Shown here: positions 15,947-23,565 of the stretch, piece after piece
Numbering within the stretch: the first letter of the stretch is position 1
Layout of the letters: every line of letters begins with the position of its first letter
DNA from: Pseudogemmobacter bohemicus
GTDB taxonomy: Bacteria; Pseudomonadota; Alphaproteobacteria; Rhodobacterales; Rhodobacteraceae
Length of the DNA stretch: 40,011 bases
Direction of reading: 5' to 3'
NCBI RefSeq assembly: GCF_003290025.1
Contig: NZ_QNHG01000007.1
Location: 1 to 40,011, forward strand
Made by a program: the position numbers and the translations under genes
Notes under the pieces: generated by a model
Databases searched by the model: none
Told to the model about the DNA's origin: nothing
The model's input: only the letters and a program-made list of their open reading frames with translations

Positions 15947-17517
15947 CCTCTCCCCTGCTTGAAATCCGCAATCTCTCGGTCGCGCTGCCGAAGGGCGCAG
16001 ACAGGCCCTTCGCGGTCCAGGGCGTCACGCTTGACGTCAGACCGCGCGAGATCCTTTGCATCGTGGGCGAATCCGGCTCCGGCAAATCGGTGCTGACGGC
16101 GACCCTGATGGGGGCCGCGCCGAAGGGCCTCTCGGTCGCCAGCGGCAAGGCCGTGATGGGCGGCCAGGACCTGCTGACGCTCACGGAACGGCAATGGCAG
16201 AAGATCCGCGGCAAAGAGATCGGCATGATCTTTCAGGAGCCGATGGCCTCCCTGAACCCGGCGCTGACCGTGGCACAACAGATCGAAGAGGTCTTCATCC
16301 TCCATTCCGACATGTCCAAAGCCGGACGCGCGCGTGAGGCCCGCCGTCTGGTCGAGGCGATGCATCTGCCCGAACCCGACCGCATCCTGAAAAGCTATCC
16401 GCATCAGCTTTCGGGCGGGCAGTGCCAGCGCGTGGTGATCGCGATGGCGCTGGCGATGAGCCCGAAGCTTCTGATCGCGGACGAGCCGACCACCGCGCTG
16501 GATGTCACCACCCAGGCCCAGGTGCTGAAACTGATCCGCGAGCTGCGCGACGATCATGGTCACGGGATCATCTTCATCACCCATGATCTGGGCGTGGTCG
16601 CCGATATTGCCGACCGGATCGCGGTGATGCGCAGGGGCGAGGTGGTGGAACTCGGCACCGCTGAGCAGGTGCTGAAACACCCGCAGCATGATTACACGAA
16701 AACCCTGATCGCCGCCGTCCCGAGCCTCGTGCCGCATGACCGCCCCGCGCCTGCGGCCGCCGAACCGGCGCTGAAGGTCACCCATCTGAATCACTCCTAC
16801 GGCGCGAAACAGGTGCTGCATGACATTCAGATCGCGGTGGCGCCGGGCCGCGTGCTGTCGATCGTCGGCGAAAGCGGGTCAGGGAAATCGACGATCGCGA
16901 AGAACCTGATCCGGCTGATCGACCCCAGCTCGGGTAAGATCGCGGTGGCGGGCGAGGATATTCTGGCGGCGCGCGGCCCTGCCTTGCGCGGGATGCGCAA
17001 GCGGATCCAGATGATCTTCCAGGACCCGTTCGGCTCGCTGAACCCGCGCCGCCGTGTCGGGCCGATGATCGCGCGTGCCGCCGTGCTGTCTGGCGCCAGC
17101 CGTGCAGAGGCCGTCACCCGCGCGAAAGAACTGCTGGAGCTGGTGGGCCTCGACCCGAGCGCCTATACCCGCCGCCCCGCCGCCTTTTCCGGCGGGCAAC
17201 GGCAGCGGATCGGCATTGCCCGCGCGCTGGCGATGCAGCCCGACGTGCTGATCGCCGATGAAAGCGTCTCGGCGCTGGATGTCTCGGTCCAGGCCCAGGT
17301 GCTGGATCTGCTGGCAGATCTGCAAAAACGGCTGAGGCTGGCGGTCGTCTTCATCACCCATGACCTGCGGGTCGCCGCCCAGATCAGCGATGAGATCGTG
17401 GTGTTAAGCAAAGGCCATGTGGTCGAGCGGGGCCCCGCAAGCGCGGTGCTGACCCAGCCGCAGCATCCCTATACCCGCGATCTGATCGCCGCCGCCCCCG
17501 GGCGCGACATGTTCTGA
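15943..17517 (+). CDS. ABC transporter ATPase with two fused nucleotide-binding domains (DppD-DppF type)
   Basis: This 524-residue cytoplasmic protein powers the importer. Domain 1 has Walker A GESGSGKS (about 43-50), signature LSGGQCQR (about 161-168) and Walker [13 protein letters not shown]. Domain 2 has Walker [10 protein letters not shown] (about 308-316), signature FSGGQRQR and Walker [13 protein letters not shown]. In domain 1 the signature carries Cys where Arg/Gln is common, and in domain 2 the residue after the catalytic Glu is Ser; both are tolerated in the family. The fusion replaces the usual separate DppD and DppF genes, which is common in alphaproteobacteria. It is the last gene of the transporter operon and is followed by a hairpin. 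Confidence 0.93.
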   Translation: MTSPLLEIRNLSVALPKGADRPFAVQGVTLDVRPREILCIVGESGSGKSVLTATLMGAAPKGLSVASGKAVMGGQDLLTLTERQWQKIRGKEIGMIFQEPMASLNPALTVAQQIEEVFILHSDMSKAGRAREARRLVEAMHLPEPDRILKSYPHQLSGGQCQRVVIAMALAMSPKLLIADEPTTALDVTTQAQVLKLIRELRDDHGHGIIFITHDLGVVADIADRIAVMRRGEVVELGTAEQVLKHPQHDYTKTLIAAVPSLVPHDRPAPAAAEPALKVTHLNHSYGAKQVLHDIQIAVAPGRVLSIVGESGSGKSTIAKNLIRLIDPSSGKIAVAGEDILAARGPALRGMRKRIQMIFQDPFGSLNPRRRVGPMIARAAVLSGASRAEAVTRAKELLELVGLDPSAYTRRPAAFSGGQRQRIGIARALAMQPDVLIADESVSALDVSVQAQVLDLLADLQKRLRLAVVFITHDLRVAAQISDEIVVLSKGHVVERGPASAVLTQPQHPYTRDLIAAAPGRDMF

Positions 17518-17538
17518 AGGCAGCAGACCAGCGCCGTC

Positions 17539-17577
17539 GGCCAGTGCTTCGGGCCAGTGCTTCGGACCAATGCTTCG
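17539..17577. repeat. Three tandem 13-bp repeats before the LysR gene
   Basis: GGCCAGTGCTTCG (17539-17551) is repeated exactly at 17552-17564 and with two changes (GACCAATGCTTCG) at 17565-17577. The repeats lie between the transporter operon and the LysR regulator. They could be slippage products or an array of regulator half-sites; no function is shown by the sequence. Confidence 0.75.
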
Positions 17578-17659
17578 GGCCGGACGATGCGGGCCTGGAA
17601 CCACGGGCCCGCTGCACCCTGGCAAGACCTTGACGCCAGCCAGGCAGAAGCAGAAAGTT

Positions 17660-17687
17660 CGGGCGCGTCCAGACGGCGCGCCCGTTT
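17660..17687 (+). terminator. Hairpin after the ABC transporter operon
   Basis: CGGGCGCG (17660-17667) and CGCGCCCG (17677-17684) form an 8-bp stem with a nine-base loop, followed by TTT. It lies 143 bases after the ATPase stop and just before the LysR start. It probably separates the transporter transcript from the regulator, or forms part of the regulator's leader. Confidence 0.55.
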
Positions 17688-17712
17688 AACATGCCGGGGC
17701 CCTTCCCTTCCG

Positions 17713-18588
17713 ATGTCTTCCGCTCCCTCCCTGACCTCGCTGCGCGCCTTTGCGGCCGTTGGCCAATGCCTCAGCTTTACCGAAGGCGCGCATCGGCTTG
17801 GCGTCACGCAAAGCGCAGTCAGCCGGCAGATCCGCCAGCTGGAAAGCACGCTCGACATCGCGCTGTTTCGCCGTATCGGCAATGCGGTTGAGCTGACCGA
17901 GGCCGGAGCGAGCCTGCATGAACGCCTTGCCGGAGCCTTTGATCTGATCGACGACGCCGTGCAGGAGGCGCGCAAAACCGTACCCCGTCAGAAGCTGACC
18001 CTGCTGGCGCCACCAACTTTCGCAAGCCGCTGGCTGTCACGCCAGCTGGTCTCGTTCCGGCAGCGTTTTCCCGACCTGGATCTGTCATTGCATCTCAGCC
18101 CGGATGACAATGTGCGCTTTGACTGCGTGATCCGTTTCGGAACCGGGCCGCGGGATCGTCACTCTTCGACCCGGCTGCTGGTCGAACAGCATATCGCGGT
18201 CTGCGCCCCTGAAATCTGGTCCGACCCCGAGCGGCTGCGCCGAAGCTGTCTCCTCTATGTTCTCGACCGCGCGCTGCGGCTGCCGACCTGGGATAACTGG
18301 TTCGCATCAACCCAGCATGACCGCCGCGATCTGCCCGAAAACGCGATGGAATTCGCCACCCTCGACATGGTGACCGAGGCGGCCGTTTCCGGCGCGGGCC
18401 TCGCGGTGATTGATCGCAACATGATCGAGCCGGAGCTTGCCTCCGGCAGCCTCGTGCAGATTGACCCTGTGGTGGTGACAGGCCCCTATGGCTACTGGCT
18501 CGATATCTCGACCGAGCGGCTGGCGCGAAGCCGTGTTGTGCATTTTGCCCGCTGGCTGCAGCAATTGGCCCATAGCCCGTTGCGCTAG
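17713..18588 (+). CDS. LysR-family transcriptional regulator (GcvA-like)
   Basis: This 291-residue regulator has an N-terminal winged helix-turn-helix: LTSLRAFAAVGQCLSFTEGA (residues about 6-25), then LGVTQSAVSRQIRQLES. The linker helix continues through FRRIGNAVELTEAG. The C-terminal half is a substrate-binding fold. Subgroup features (RQIRQLE, FASRWLSRQLVSFRQRFPDLDL) are those of GcvA-like regulators. ATG at 17713 is chosen by alignment with the family, because a long in-frame upstream extension has no homology; the Shine-Dalgarno sequence is poor. It follows the catabolic/transport operon on the same strand and may be its activator. Confidence 0.87.
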   Translation: MSSAPSLTSLRAFAAVGQCLSFTEGAHRLGVTQSAVSRQIRQLESTLDIALFRRIGNAVELTEAGASLHERLAGAFDLIDDAVQEARKTVPRQKLTLLAPPTFASRWLSRQLVSFRQRFPDLDLSLHLSPDDNVRFDCVIRFGTGPRDRHSSTRLLVEQHIAVCAPEIWSDPERLRRSCLLYVLDRALRLPTWDNWFASTQHDRRDLPENAMEFATLDMVTEAAVSGAGLAVIDRNMIEPELASGSLVQIDPVVVTGPYGYWLDISTERLARSRVVHFARWLQQLAHSPLR

Positions 18589-19091
18589 CTGTTCAGCCCC
18601 GGCCGATTTGCGATGAAACGATCCGGCCCGAGGCCCCGCCCTTGCGGATTTACCGGGTGTGAGAGCGTTGCGTGACCTGAGCCCGCAGGCAAAGGCGCAG
18701 GCCGCTCTGCTGGCGCTGAGATACAGCACGAATACTCCCTGTGTCTCGCCGCACCAGTCGATGGGAAAGCTGACGTCTCGTATCAATCACGGCCATTCCC
18801 GGGGCCATCGCAGAAGCGGTGCGCCCATTTGAGATTGATCCGTGACGCAGGATATCCGTGAAGGGGCGCAGCCAGTCACTCTCTGCACTCGGGCAGCCCT
18901 TGCCCGGGGGGGCGAGCCGCGCATCCAAAGCGGCGCAGAGCGGCAAACGCGCGCCATCGGTCCCGGCCTCACCGGTGATCGGGCGACCCCGAACTGAAAC
19001 AGCAGCCCGTTGGCCCTTTTCGTCACGGTGATGGCCGGATCAAGCCCCGCTGTCAGCCCGGCAGCGCCCGGAGCGCCACACAGAAGCAGGG
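18589..19091. other. Intergenic region with a possible decayed secreted-protein gene
   Basis: No intact gene is supported between the LysR stop and the anti-sigma stop. On the minus strand an open frame continues past the anti-sigma stop in another phase: RQALTLLLCGAPGAAG, then LDPAITVTKRANGLLFQFGV. This resembles a signal peptide and the start of an exported protein, but there is no ATG or GTG in frame at the right place. Similar protein-like stretches continue in a different frame (near 18960-18830). This could be a frameshifted third gene of the sigma/anti-sigma operon, or chance coding potential of GC-rich DNA. Confidence 0.3.
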
Positions 19092-19847
19092 TCAGGGCCT
19101 GACGGGATTTGCCGCGCCCCCGGACAAAGCCTCCTGCTCCGCCCCGGCATCCAGAGCCGGGCCGGCCCCTGCCCCGTCCAGCCAGTGATCGGCCATGCCG
19201 CTCAGCAGATCCGAGGCGGGCTGGAACCCCTGCCCCGCCGGCACTTCGGCCCGCAGCGCCAGCCGCCAGTCCGCGCCGTCAAGGCATCTGATCTCCCGCT
19301 CCTGCACCGCGCCGGACGCCGCCGCCCCGTCTGTCGACCCCATCCGGCACAGGCCCTGATCGGTCTCATAGCTGCCCAGCATCCGCAGCCGCGCCCCCCC
19401 GGGCAGCACGACCTCCTCACCGGTGGCCAGCGTCGCCCAGGCCGCCTCACTGGCGTCGGTCAACCGGGCCGCCAGCGGCGCATCCTCCCCGGCAGTCCGG
19501 CCCAGCATATAGCCCCCCATACCGAAGGCCAGCGCGGCCATGGCAGCGGCAAGACCAATCCCCGCCGCCCATCGCCGACGCGGCGCCAGCGGCACGACAT
19601 TGCCCGCGACAGGGCCGGGGCGCTGCATCGAACCATCTGCGGGCGCTTCCACAATGGCACGGACCAGCCGGTCCGGCACCGGACCCGGCGCCATCGCCGC
19701 CCGAAGCAGCCTTGCGGTGCCGGTAAAGACCGCCAGCCGCCGCTGCAGCTCCGGATCAGCCGCCACCAGCGCGTTCAGCTGCCCCACCATGGCAGGATCC
19801 AGCTCGCCATCTGCCAGCGCCATCAGCATTTCATCGGTCACTTCCAT
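19092..19847 (-). CDS. Membrane anti-sigma factor for the adjacent ECF sigma factor
   Basis: This 251-residue protein has an N-terminal cytoplasmic domain (residues 1-85) starting MEVTDEMLMALADGELDP, typical of anti-sigma factors, with no zinc HxxxCxxC motif. It has one membrane helix (about 95-117, AAGIGLAAAMAALAFGMGGY) and a periplasmic domain with two Cys (in LCRMGS and IRCLDG) that could form a disulfide. It starts two bases after the sigma stop, so the pair is translated together. The function is to hold the sigma factor until a periplasmic signal releases it. No protease recognition site can be read directly. Confidence 0.82.
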   Translation of the reverse strand: MEVTDEMLMALADGELDPAMVGQLNALVAADPELQRRLAVFTGTARLLRAAMAPGPVPDRLVRAIVEAPADGSMQRPGPVAGNVVPLAPRRRWAAGIGLAAAMAALAFGMGGYMLGRTAGEDAPLAARLTDASEAAWATLATGEEVVLPGGARLRMLGSYETDQGLCRMGSTDGAAASGAVQEREIRCLDGADWRLALRAEVPAGQGFQPASDLLSGMADHWLDGAGAGPALDAGAEQEALSGGAANPVRP

Positions 19848-19849
19848 AA

Positions 19850-20368
19850 TTACCGCCCCTGCTCTGCGGCGCTCTGGCCGCCTTCCAGCAACACCGCCAG
19901 CGCCCGCCGCGCCCGCGCCAGCCGGCTCATCACCGTGCCTTCCGGGATCTCCAGCACCTCCGCCACCTCGCGGTAACGCATCCCCTCGACACAGACGAGC
20001 ATCAGCACCGCCCGCTGTTCTTCGGGCAAGGCCGCCATCGCGCGTTCCACCGCCTGCAATTCCAGCCGCGCATGCGCCGTTTCCCGCCCATCCTCGCCGA
20101 TCAGGGCCGATTCCGGCGCATCCTCGATCGGCTCAAGCCGCCGCCGCGCGCGGGTCTGGTCAATGAACCCGTTGCGCATGATGCGAAACAGCCAGGAATC
20201 CAGCCGCGTTCCCGGGGTGAAGTCCTCCAGGTTCCGCAGCGCCTTCTCACAGGTCGCCTGCACCAGATCGTCGGCGCCATGACTGTTCTGCACCAGACTG
20301 CGCGCGAAAGCCCGCAGCCGCGGCAAAAGCCTGACCATATCGGCCTTTAGTCCCTCGCTCGCTGCCAC
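19850..20368 (-). CDS. ECF-type RNA polymerase sigma factor
   Basis: This 172-residue sigma-70-family protein has region 2 (about residues 14-78, LPRLRAFARSL...DDLVQATCEKAL...TRLDSWLFRIMRN) and region 4 (about 105-160, LPEEQRAVLMLV...YREVAEVLEIPEGTVMSRLARARRAL). There is no region 1 or 3. A GTG at 20368 is preferred: it follows a G-rich ribosome-binding stretch and lies about 30 bases after the proposed promoter (20402-20428), which excludes longer versions. ATG at 20338 is the alternative (162 residues). It diverges from the protease gene, and the shared promoter motif suggests it activates its own operon and the rightward genes. Confidence 0.88.
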   Translation of the reverse strand: MAASEGLKADMVRLLPRLRAFARSLVQNSHGADDLVQATCEKALRNLEDFTPGTRLDSWLFRIMRNGFIDQTRARRRLEPIEDAPESALIGEDGRETAHARLELQAVERAMAALPEEQRAVLMLVCVEGMRYREVAEVLEIPEGTVMSRLARARRALAVLLEGGQSAAEQGR

Positions 20369-20401
20369 GTCGCCCCTGCCCCGTCTGTTTCCTGACACAA
20401 T

Positions 20402-20428
20402 AACGTTTCCGCCCCGCGCTCTATTCCC
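20402..20428 (-). promoter_or_regulatory. Putative ECF promoter of the sigma/anti-sigma operon
   Basis: Read leftward: GGGAATAGA (20428-20420), 14 bases, CGTT (20405-20402). The architecture equals that of the two rightward sites at 20473 and 21876. The start of transcription would fall about six to seven bases further, close before the GTG at 20368. This points to autoregulation. Confidence 0.7.
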
Positions 20429-20472
20429 GCAATGCGTCAGATTTTTTAAGATGGCCCGCCTGAAGTCCCGCC

Positions 20473-20499
20473 GGGAATAAAAACGTGGCACCGGCCGTT
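20473..20499 (+). promoter_or_regulatory. Putative ECF promoter of the protease gene
   Basis: GGGAATAAA (20473-20481), 14 bases, CGTT (20496-20499). It lies 35 bases before the protease ATG. -35 elements with GGAAT and -10 elements with CGTT are usual for ECF sigma factors. The match in sequence and exact spacing with two other sites in this locus supports it. Confidence 0.75.
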
Positions 20500-20533
20500 C
20501 TGTCCAGTGGCCCAACAGAATGAGGAGAGCCAG

Positions 20534-21883
20534 ATGGAAAACCGCAGCACGACCGGCCAGGGGCCGGACCGCACCCGCCGCCGGCTGCTGGCCCGGCTGG
20601 GGCTGGGGCTGGCCACCGCCTATGTGGCGCCGGCCCTGACCGGGTTCGACAGTGCGCGCGCCTCGGGCGGGTCGGGGGGATCCGGCGGTTCAGGCCGGGG
20701 ATCGCGGGGCGGATCGCGCCCCGGCGGCACCGCCCGCCGCCAGCCACCGCAGCAACCGAAGAAGAAAGCCGCGCCGCCGCCGCCCGAACTGGTGCTGCTC
20801 CTGACCGCGCCGCCCCCCGATCCGCAACCGGCCGAGCGGCTCAGCGCCGCGAATTACCGCATCATGCAGGAGACGACCCTCGCCGGCGGCCGGCTCTACC
20901 GTCTCGGCCTGCCGCCGGGGCGGGATGTGCCAGAGGCGCTGGCCGATCTCGCGCAGCTCTTTCCCGGCGCGGTGGCGGACCGCAACGGGCTTTACAGCCC
21001 CGATGACTTCCTGTGCCCCGATGAGGGTTGCGCCGCTCATACCGCCATTGGCTGGACCGGCTGGCCACGCGGAATCGCGCCCCGGATCGGTATGATCGAC
21101 ACCGGCATCAACCCCGACCACCTCGCGCTGAAGGGGCAAAAGCTGACCATCCACAGCCCCGATCCGGGCGGTCGGGTGGCGGCGGGGCGCCAGCATGGCA
21201 CGGCGGTGGCCGCGCTGCTGATAGGCGCCGCAGACAGCCGGACACCGGGCCTTTTGCCCGAGGCCGAGCTCTTCGCGGTCGAGGCCTTCCATCGTGGCAG
21301 CGGCGGCGACGCGGCCGATGCCTTTGCTTTGGCCGCCGCCATCGACCATCTGCTGGGGCGCAATGTCTCGGTGATCAACATGTCGTTTTCCGGCCCGGAA
21401 AATGCGGTGCTCTACGCACTGGTGCAGCGCGCCGCGCGTCAGGGCATCGGGCTTGTCGCGGCGGCCGGCAATGGCGGGCCGGGGGCCGCGCCCTCTTACC
21501 CTGCCGCCTGGCCCGAAGTGATCGCCGTCACCGCCGTCGACAGCGGGCTGAACGCCTGGCGCCAGGCCAGTCGCGGGCCGCATATCGCATTTGCCGCTCC
21601 CGGGGTCGGGCTGTGGACGGCGGCCTCGGTCTCGGGCGGCAGGCTGCGCTCGGGCACCTCCTACGCCGCTCCCTTTGTTACCGCCCTCCTTGCGGCAGAG
21701 CGCGCCCGCGACCCGGCGACCGATCTGGCAGGCCACCGGCAAAGACTGGCTGACTGCGCCCGCGATCTGGGCGAGCCCGGTCCTGACGAGATTTTCGGTC
21801 ATGGATTTATTTCCACACCAGATCAATGTCCTGCTGGAAATTCCGAAAATAATTCACCTCTTTTCAATGTCAGCGGGGAATAA
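20534..21883 (+). CDS. Subtilisin-like (S8) serine protease with Tat-like leader
   Basis: This 449-residue protein starts at 20534 behind GAGGAG. Residues 15-44 form a leader, RTRRRLLARLG then AYVAPALTGFDSARAS, resembling a twin-arginine signal. A Gly/Ser/Arg-rich linker (45-69) and a Pro/Lys stretch follow. The catalytic triad is visible: Asp189 (GMIDTGI), His221 (RQHGTAVAA) and Ser376 (SGTSYAAP), with oxyanion Asn313 (AAGNGG). Four Cys occur, including CPDEGC. It should be an exported protease. The leader resembles that of the 120-residue repeat protein encoded next, which suggests shared handling. It follows an ECF-type promoter and diverges from the sigma gene. Confidence 0.9.
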   Translation: MENRSTTGQGPDRTRRRLLARLGLGLATAYVAPALTGFDSARASGGSGGSGGSGRGSRGGSRPGGTARRQPPQQPKKKAAPPPPELVLLLTAPPPDPQPAERLSAANYRIMQETTLAGGRLYRLGLPPGRDVPEALADLAQLFPGAVADRNGLYSPDDFLCPDEGCAAHTAIGWTGWPRGIAPRIGMIDTGINPDHLALKGQKLTIHSPDPGGRVAAGRQHGTAVAALLIGAADSRTPGLLPEAELFAVEAFHRGSGGDAADAFALAAAIDHLLGRNVSVINMSFSGPENAVLYALVQRAARQGIGLVAAAGNGGPGAAPSYPAAWPEVIAVTAVDSGLNAWRQASRGPHIAFAAPGVGLWTAASVSGGRLRSGTSYAAPFVTALLAAERARDPATDLAGHRQRLADCARDLGEPGPDEIFGHGFISTPDQCPAGNSENNSPLFNVSGE

Positions 21884-21902
21884 AGCGGCGACGGCAATCG
21901 TT
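21876..21902 (+). promoter_or_regulatory. Putative ECF promoter of the repeat-protein/kinase operon
   Basis: GGGAATAAA (21876-21884), 14 bases, CGTT (21899-21902). The protease stop codon TAA lies inside the -35-like element, so the promoter is embedded in the gene end. It gives a leader of about 45 bases before the repeat-protein start. Confidence 0.72.
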
Positions 21903-21954
21903 GTTCTGGCATCGGCGAAAGAAACGCTGACCTCATCAGAGAAAGGACGATCCG

Positions 21955-22317
21955 ATGGCCGGTTCCGAACCGAAAGACATCAAAGCGAAAGCCCCGGATA
22001 TGCTGTCGCGCCGCCGCCTGTTGCTGCGTATGGGCATGGTTGCCGGCGCAGCCTATGCCGCCCCCGCCATGGTGGGCTTTGACGCCGCCCATGCGAGCGG
22101 CAATTCGGGCGGCAACTCGGGCCGCGGCGGAAATTCCGGGCGTGGTGGCAACTCGGGCCGCGGCGGAAATTCGGGCCGGGGTGGCAACTCGCGGGGCAGG
22201 TCGCGCGGCAACAGCCGGGGCCACTCGGCCCCGTCCCGCAATACCCGCCGGGGCCACAACGGCAAACGTGCCGGCGGCGAGCTGCCGAACTGGATGCGCA
22301 GGGCGTTCGGGGGCTGA
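21955..22317 (+). CDS. Small exported NSGRGG-repeat protein, candidate substrate of the locus
   Basis: This 120-residue protein starts at 21955 behind AAAGGA. A leader at residues 18-48 (SRRRLLLRMGM, then AYAAPAMVGFDAAHAS) matches the leader of the upstream protease almost position by position. It is followed by four exact NSGRGG hexapeptides (54-77) and an Arg/Ser/Gly/Asn-rich region. The tail is ELPNWMRRAFGG, the only part with aromatic and hydrophobic residues. It is basic, probably disordered, and has no Cys. It begins under its own ECF-type promoter and is followed three bases later by the kinase/PqqD gene. It could be a precursor peptide, a matrix protein or a protease substrate. I know no characterised homologue. 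Confidence 0.82.
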   Translation: MAGSEPKDIKAKAPDMLSRRRLLLRMGMVAGAAYAAPAMVGFDAAHASGNSGGNSGRGGNSGRGGNSGRGGNSGRGGNSRGRSRGNSRGHSAPSRNTRRGHNGKRAGGELPNWMRRAFGG

Positions 22318-22320
22318 GCC

Positions 22321-23565
22321 ATGCGCAGCAGGACCACGCAGCAGAGCAACCGGGTCACAGACAGCCGGGACAGGGCACCCGCCGGATATGAGGCGCTGCA
22401 TTTTCCCGGTACGGCCGGCCGCGTGGTCCTGCCTCCCGATCCCGCCCTGAGACAGGCGCTGGCCGCCTGTCTCAGCGGCTGGGTCCCGAAATCCACCCGG
22501 CTGCGTGGCCTGCCCGCATCTCCGCTGGCGGCGGTGGCTCCGGCGACGCGGCCCGGCCGGTATCACCTTCAATCGCGCTATGTCGAAGAGGCCAGCGAGG
22601 ATCTGCCGCTGGCCAGCACCGTCTGCGCCCTGATCGCCGATCTGTCCCAGAACTGGGCAGAGACGGCGCGGGGCACGGTCGGGCTGCATGGCGGCGCGGT
22701 GGCTGTGGGCGGGCAACTTCTCCTGATCACCGGCCCCGCCCGGGCCGGCAAAAGCACCCTTGTGACGCGCCTCGCCGCAGCGCCCGGGGTCACCTTCTTT
22801 TGCGACGATGTGCTGCCGGTGAATACCGGGGGCGAGGGTATCGCCCTTGGCATCGCGCCCCGGCTGCGGCTGCCGGCCCCCCCTTCGCTGGCGGCGCTGG
22901 CCCACGCGGCGATAATCACCGCCGATGACCATTACGGCTATATCCGCCCGCCCCTCCAGGCGCCCCATGGCAGCCGTCTGCCGGTCGCCGCGATCCTGCT
23001 TCTGGACCGGCGCGAGGGTGCGGCGGCGCAGCTTCACCGCCTCGATCCGGCCGAAGCGGTGGCGACCCTCCTGCGCCAGTCGATCACCGGCTTTGCCTCA
23101 GCCGAAGCAGCCTTTGCCCGCGCCCGCGCCCTGACCCGGGATCGCCCCTGCCTGCGGCTGGTCTGTTCTGACCTGGACGAGGCCGCAGAGCTGATCCTGC
23201 GCAGCTTTACCGAAACCGGGCTTGTCACCGCCCCCCTGCCCCCGCTGCCCGCCTTGCCCCGGGATACCGGGCCGCAAACACCGCCAGCCCCGGCCGGCCG
23301 GGTGTTCAGCCGCGCGCCTTTGACCCGGCTGCGCCGGCATGGCGCCTCTGCCTGGCTCTGGCAACCCGGTGAGGCGATGCTGTGGGAGCTGAACCCGGTC
23401 GCCCATGCGGTCTGGCTGATGCTCGACCTGCCCGGCAGCGCGACGGATTTCGCCGCCGCCCTGGCACCGCATTTCCCGGACATCCCCGAAACCACCCTCA
23501 CCGCCGATATCGCCCGGTTGCTGGCCGATCTGCAGGAGTCCGGGCTGATCAGTGCTGCTTGCTGA
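22321..23565 (+). CDS. HPr-kinase-like P-loop domain fused to a PqqD-like (RRE) domain
   Basis: This 414-residue protein has a kinase-like core at about residues 115-260: GLHGGAVAVGG, then the P-loop GPARAGKST (138-146) and CDDVLPV (161-167), the pattern of HPr Ser kinase C-terminal domains. A Pro-rich linker (about 295-320) leads to a C-terminal PqqD-like domain (about 323-412) with AMLWELNPVAHAVWLMLDLP and IARLLADLQESGLI. PqqD domains bind leader peptides in RiPP pathways. HprK-like kinases occur in some lasso-peptide clusters, where they modify the precursor. It lies three bases after the repeat-protein gene, so the repeat protein is the natural candidate target. No radical-SAM or cyclase gene is nearby. 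Confidence 0.82.
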   Translation: MRSRTTQQSNRVTDSRDRAPAGYEALHFPGTAGRVVLPPDPALRQALAACLSGWVPKSTRLRGLPASPLAAVAPATRPGRYHLQSRYVEEASEDLPLASTVCALIADLSQNWAETARGTVGLHGGAVAVGGQLLLITGPARAGKSTLVTRLAAAPGVTFFCDDVLPVNTGGEGIALGIAPRLRLPAPPSLAALAHAAIITADDHYGYIRPPLQAPHGSRLPVAAILLLDRREGAAAQLHRLDPAEAVATLLRQSITGFASAEAAFARARALTRDRPCLRLVCSDLDEAAELILRSFTETGLVTAPLPPLPALPRDTGPQTPPAPAGRVFSRAPLTRLRRHGASAWLWQPGEAMLWELNPVAHAVWLMLDLPGSATDFAAALAPHFPDIPETTLTADIARLLADLQESGLISAAC

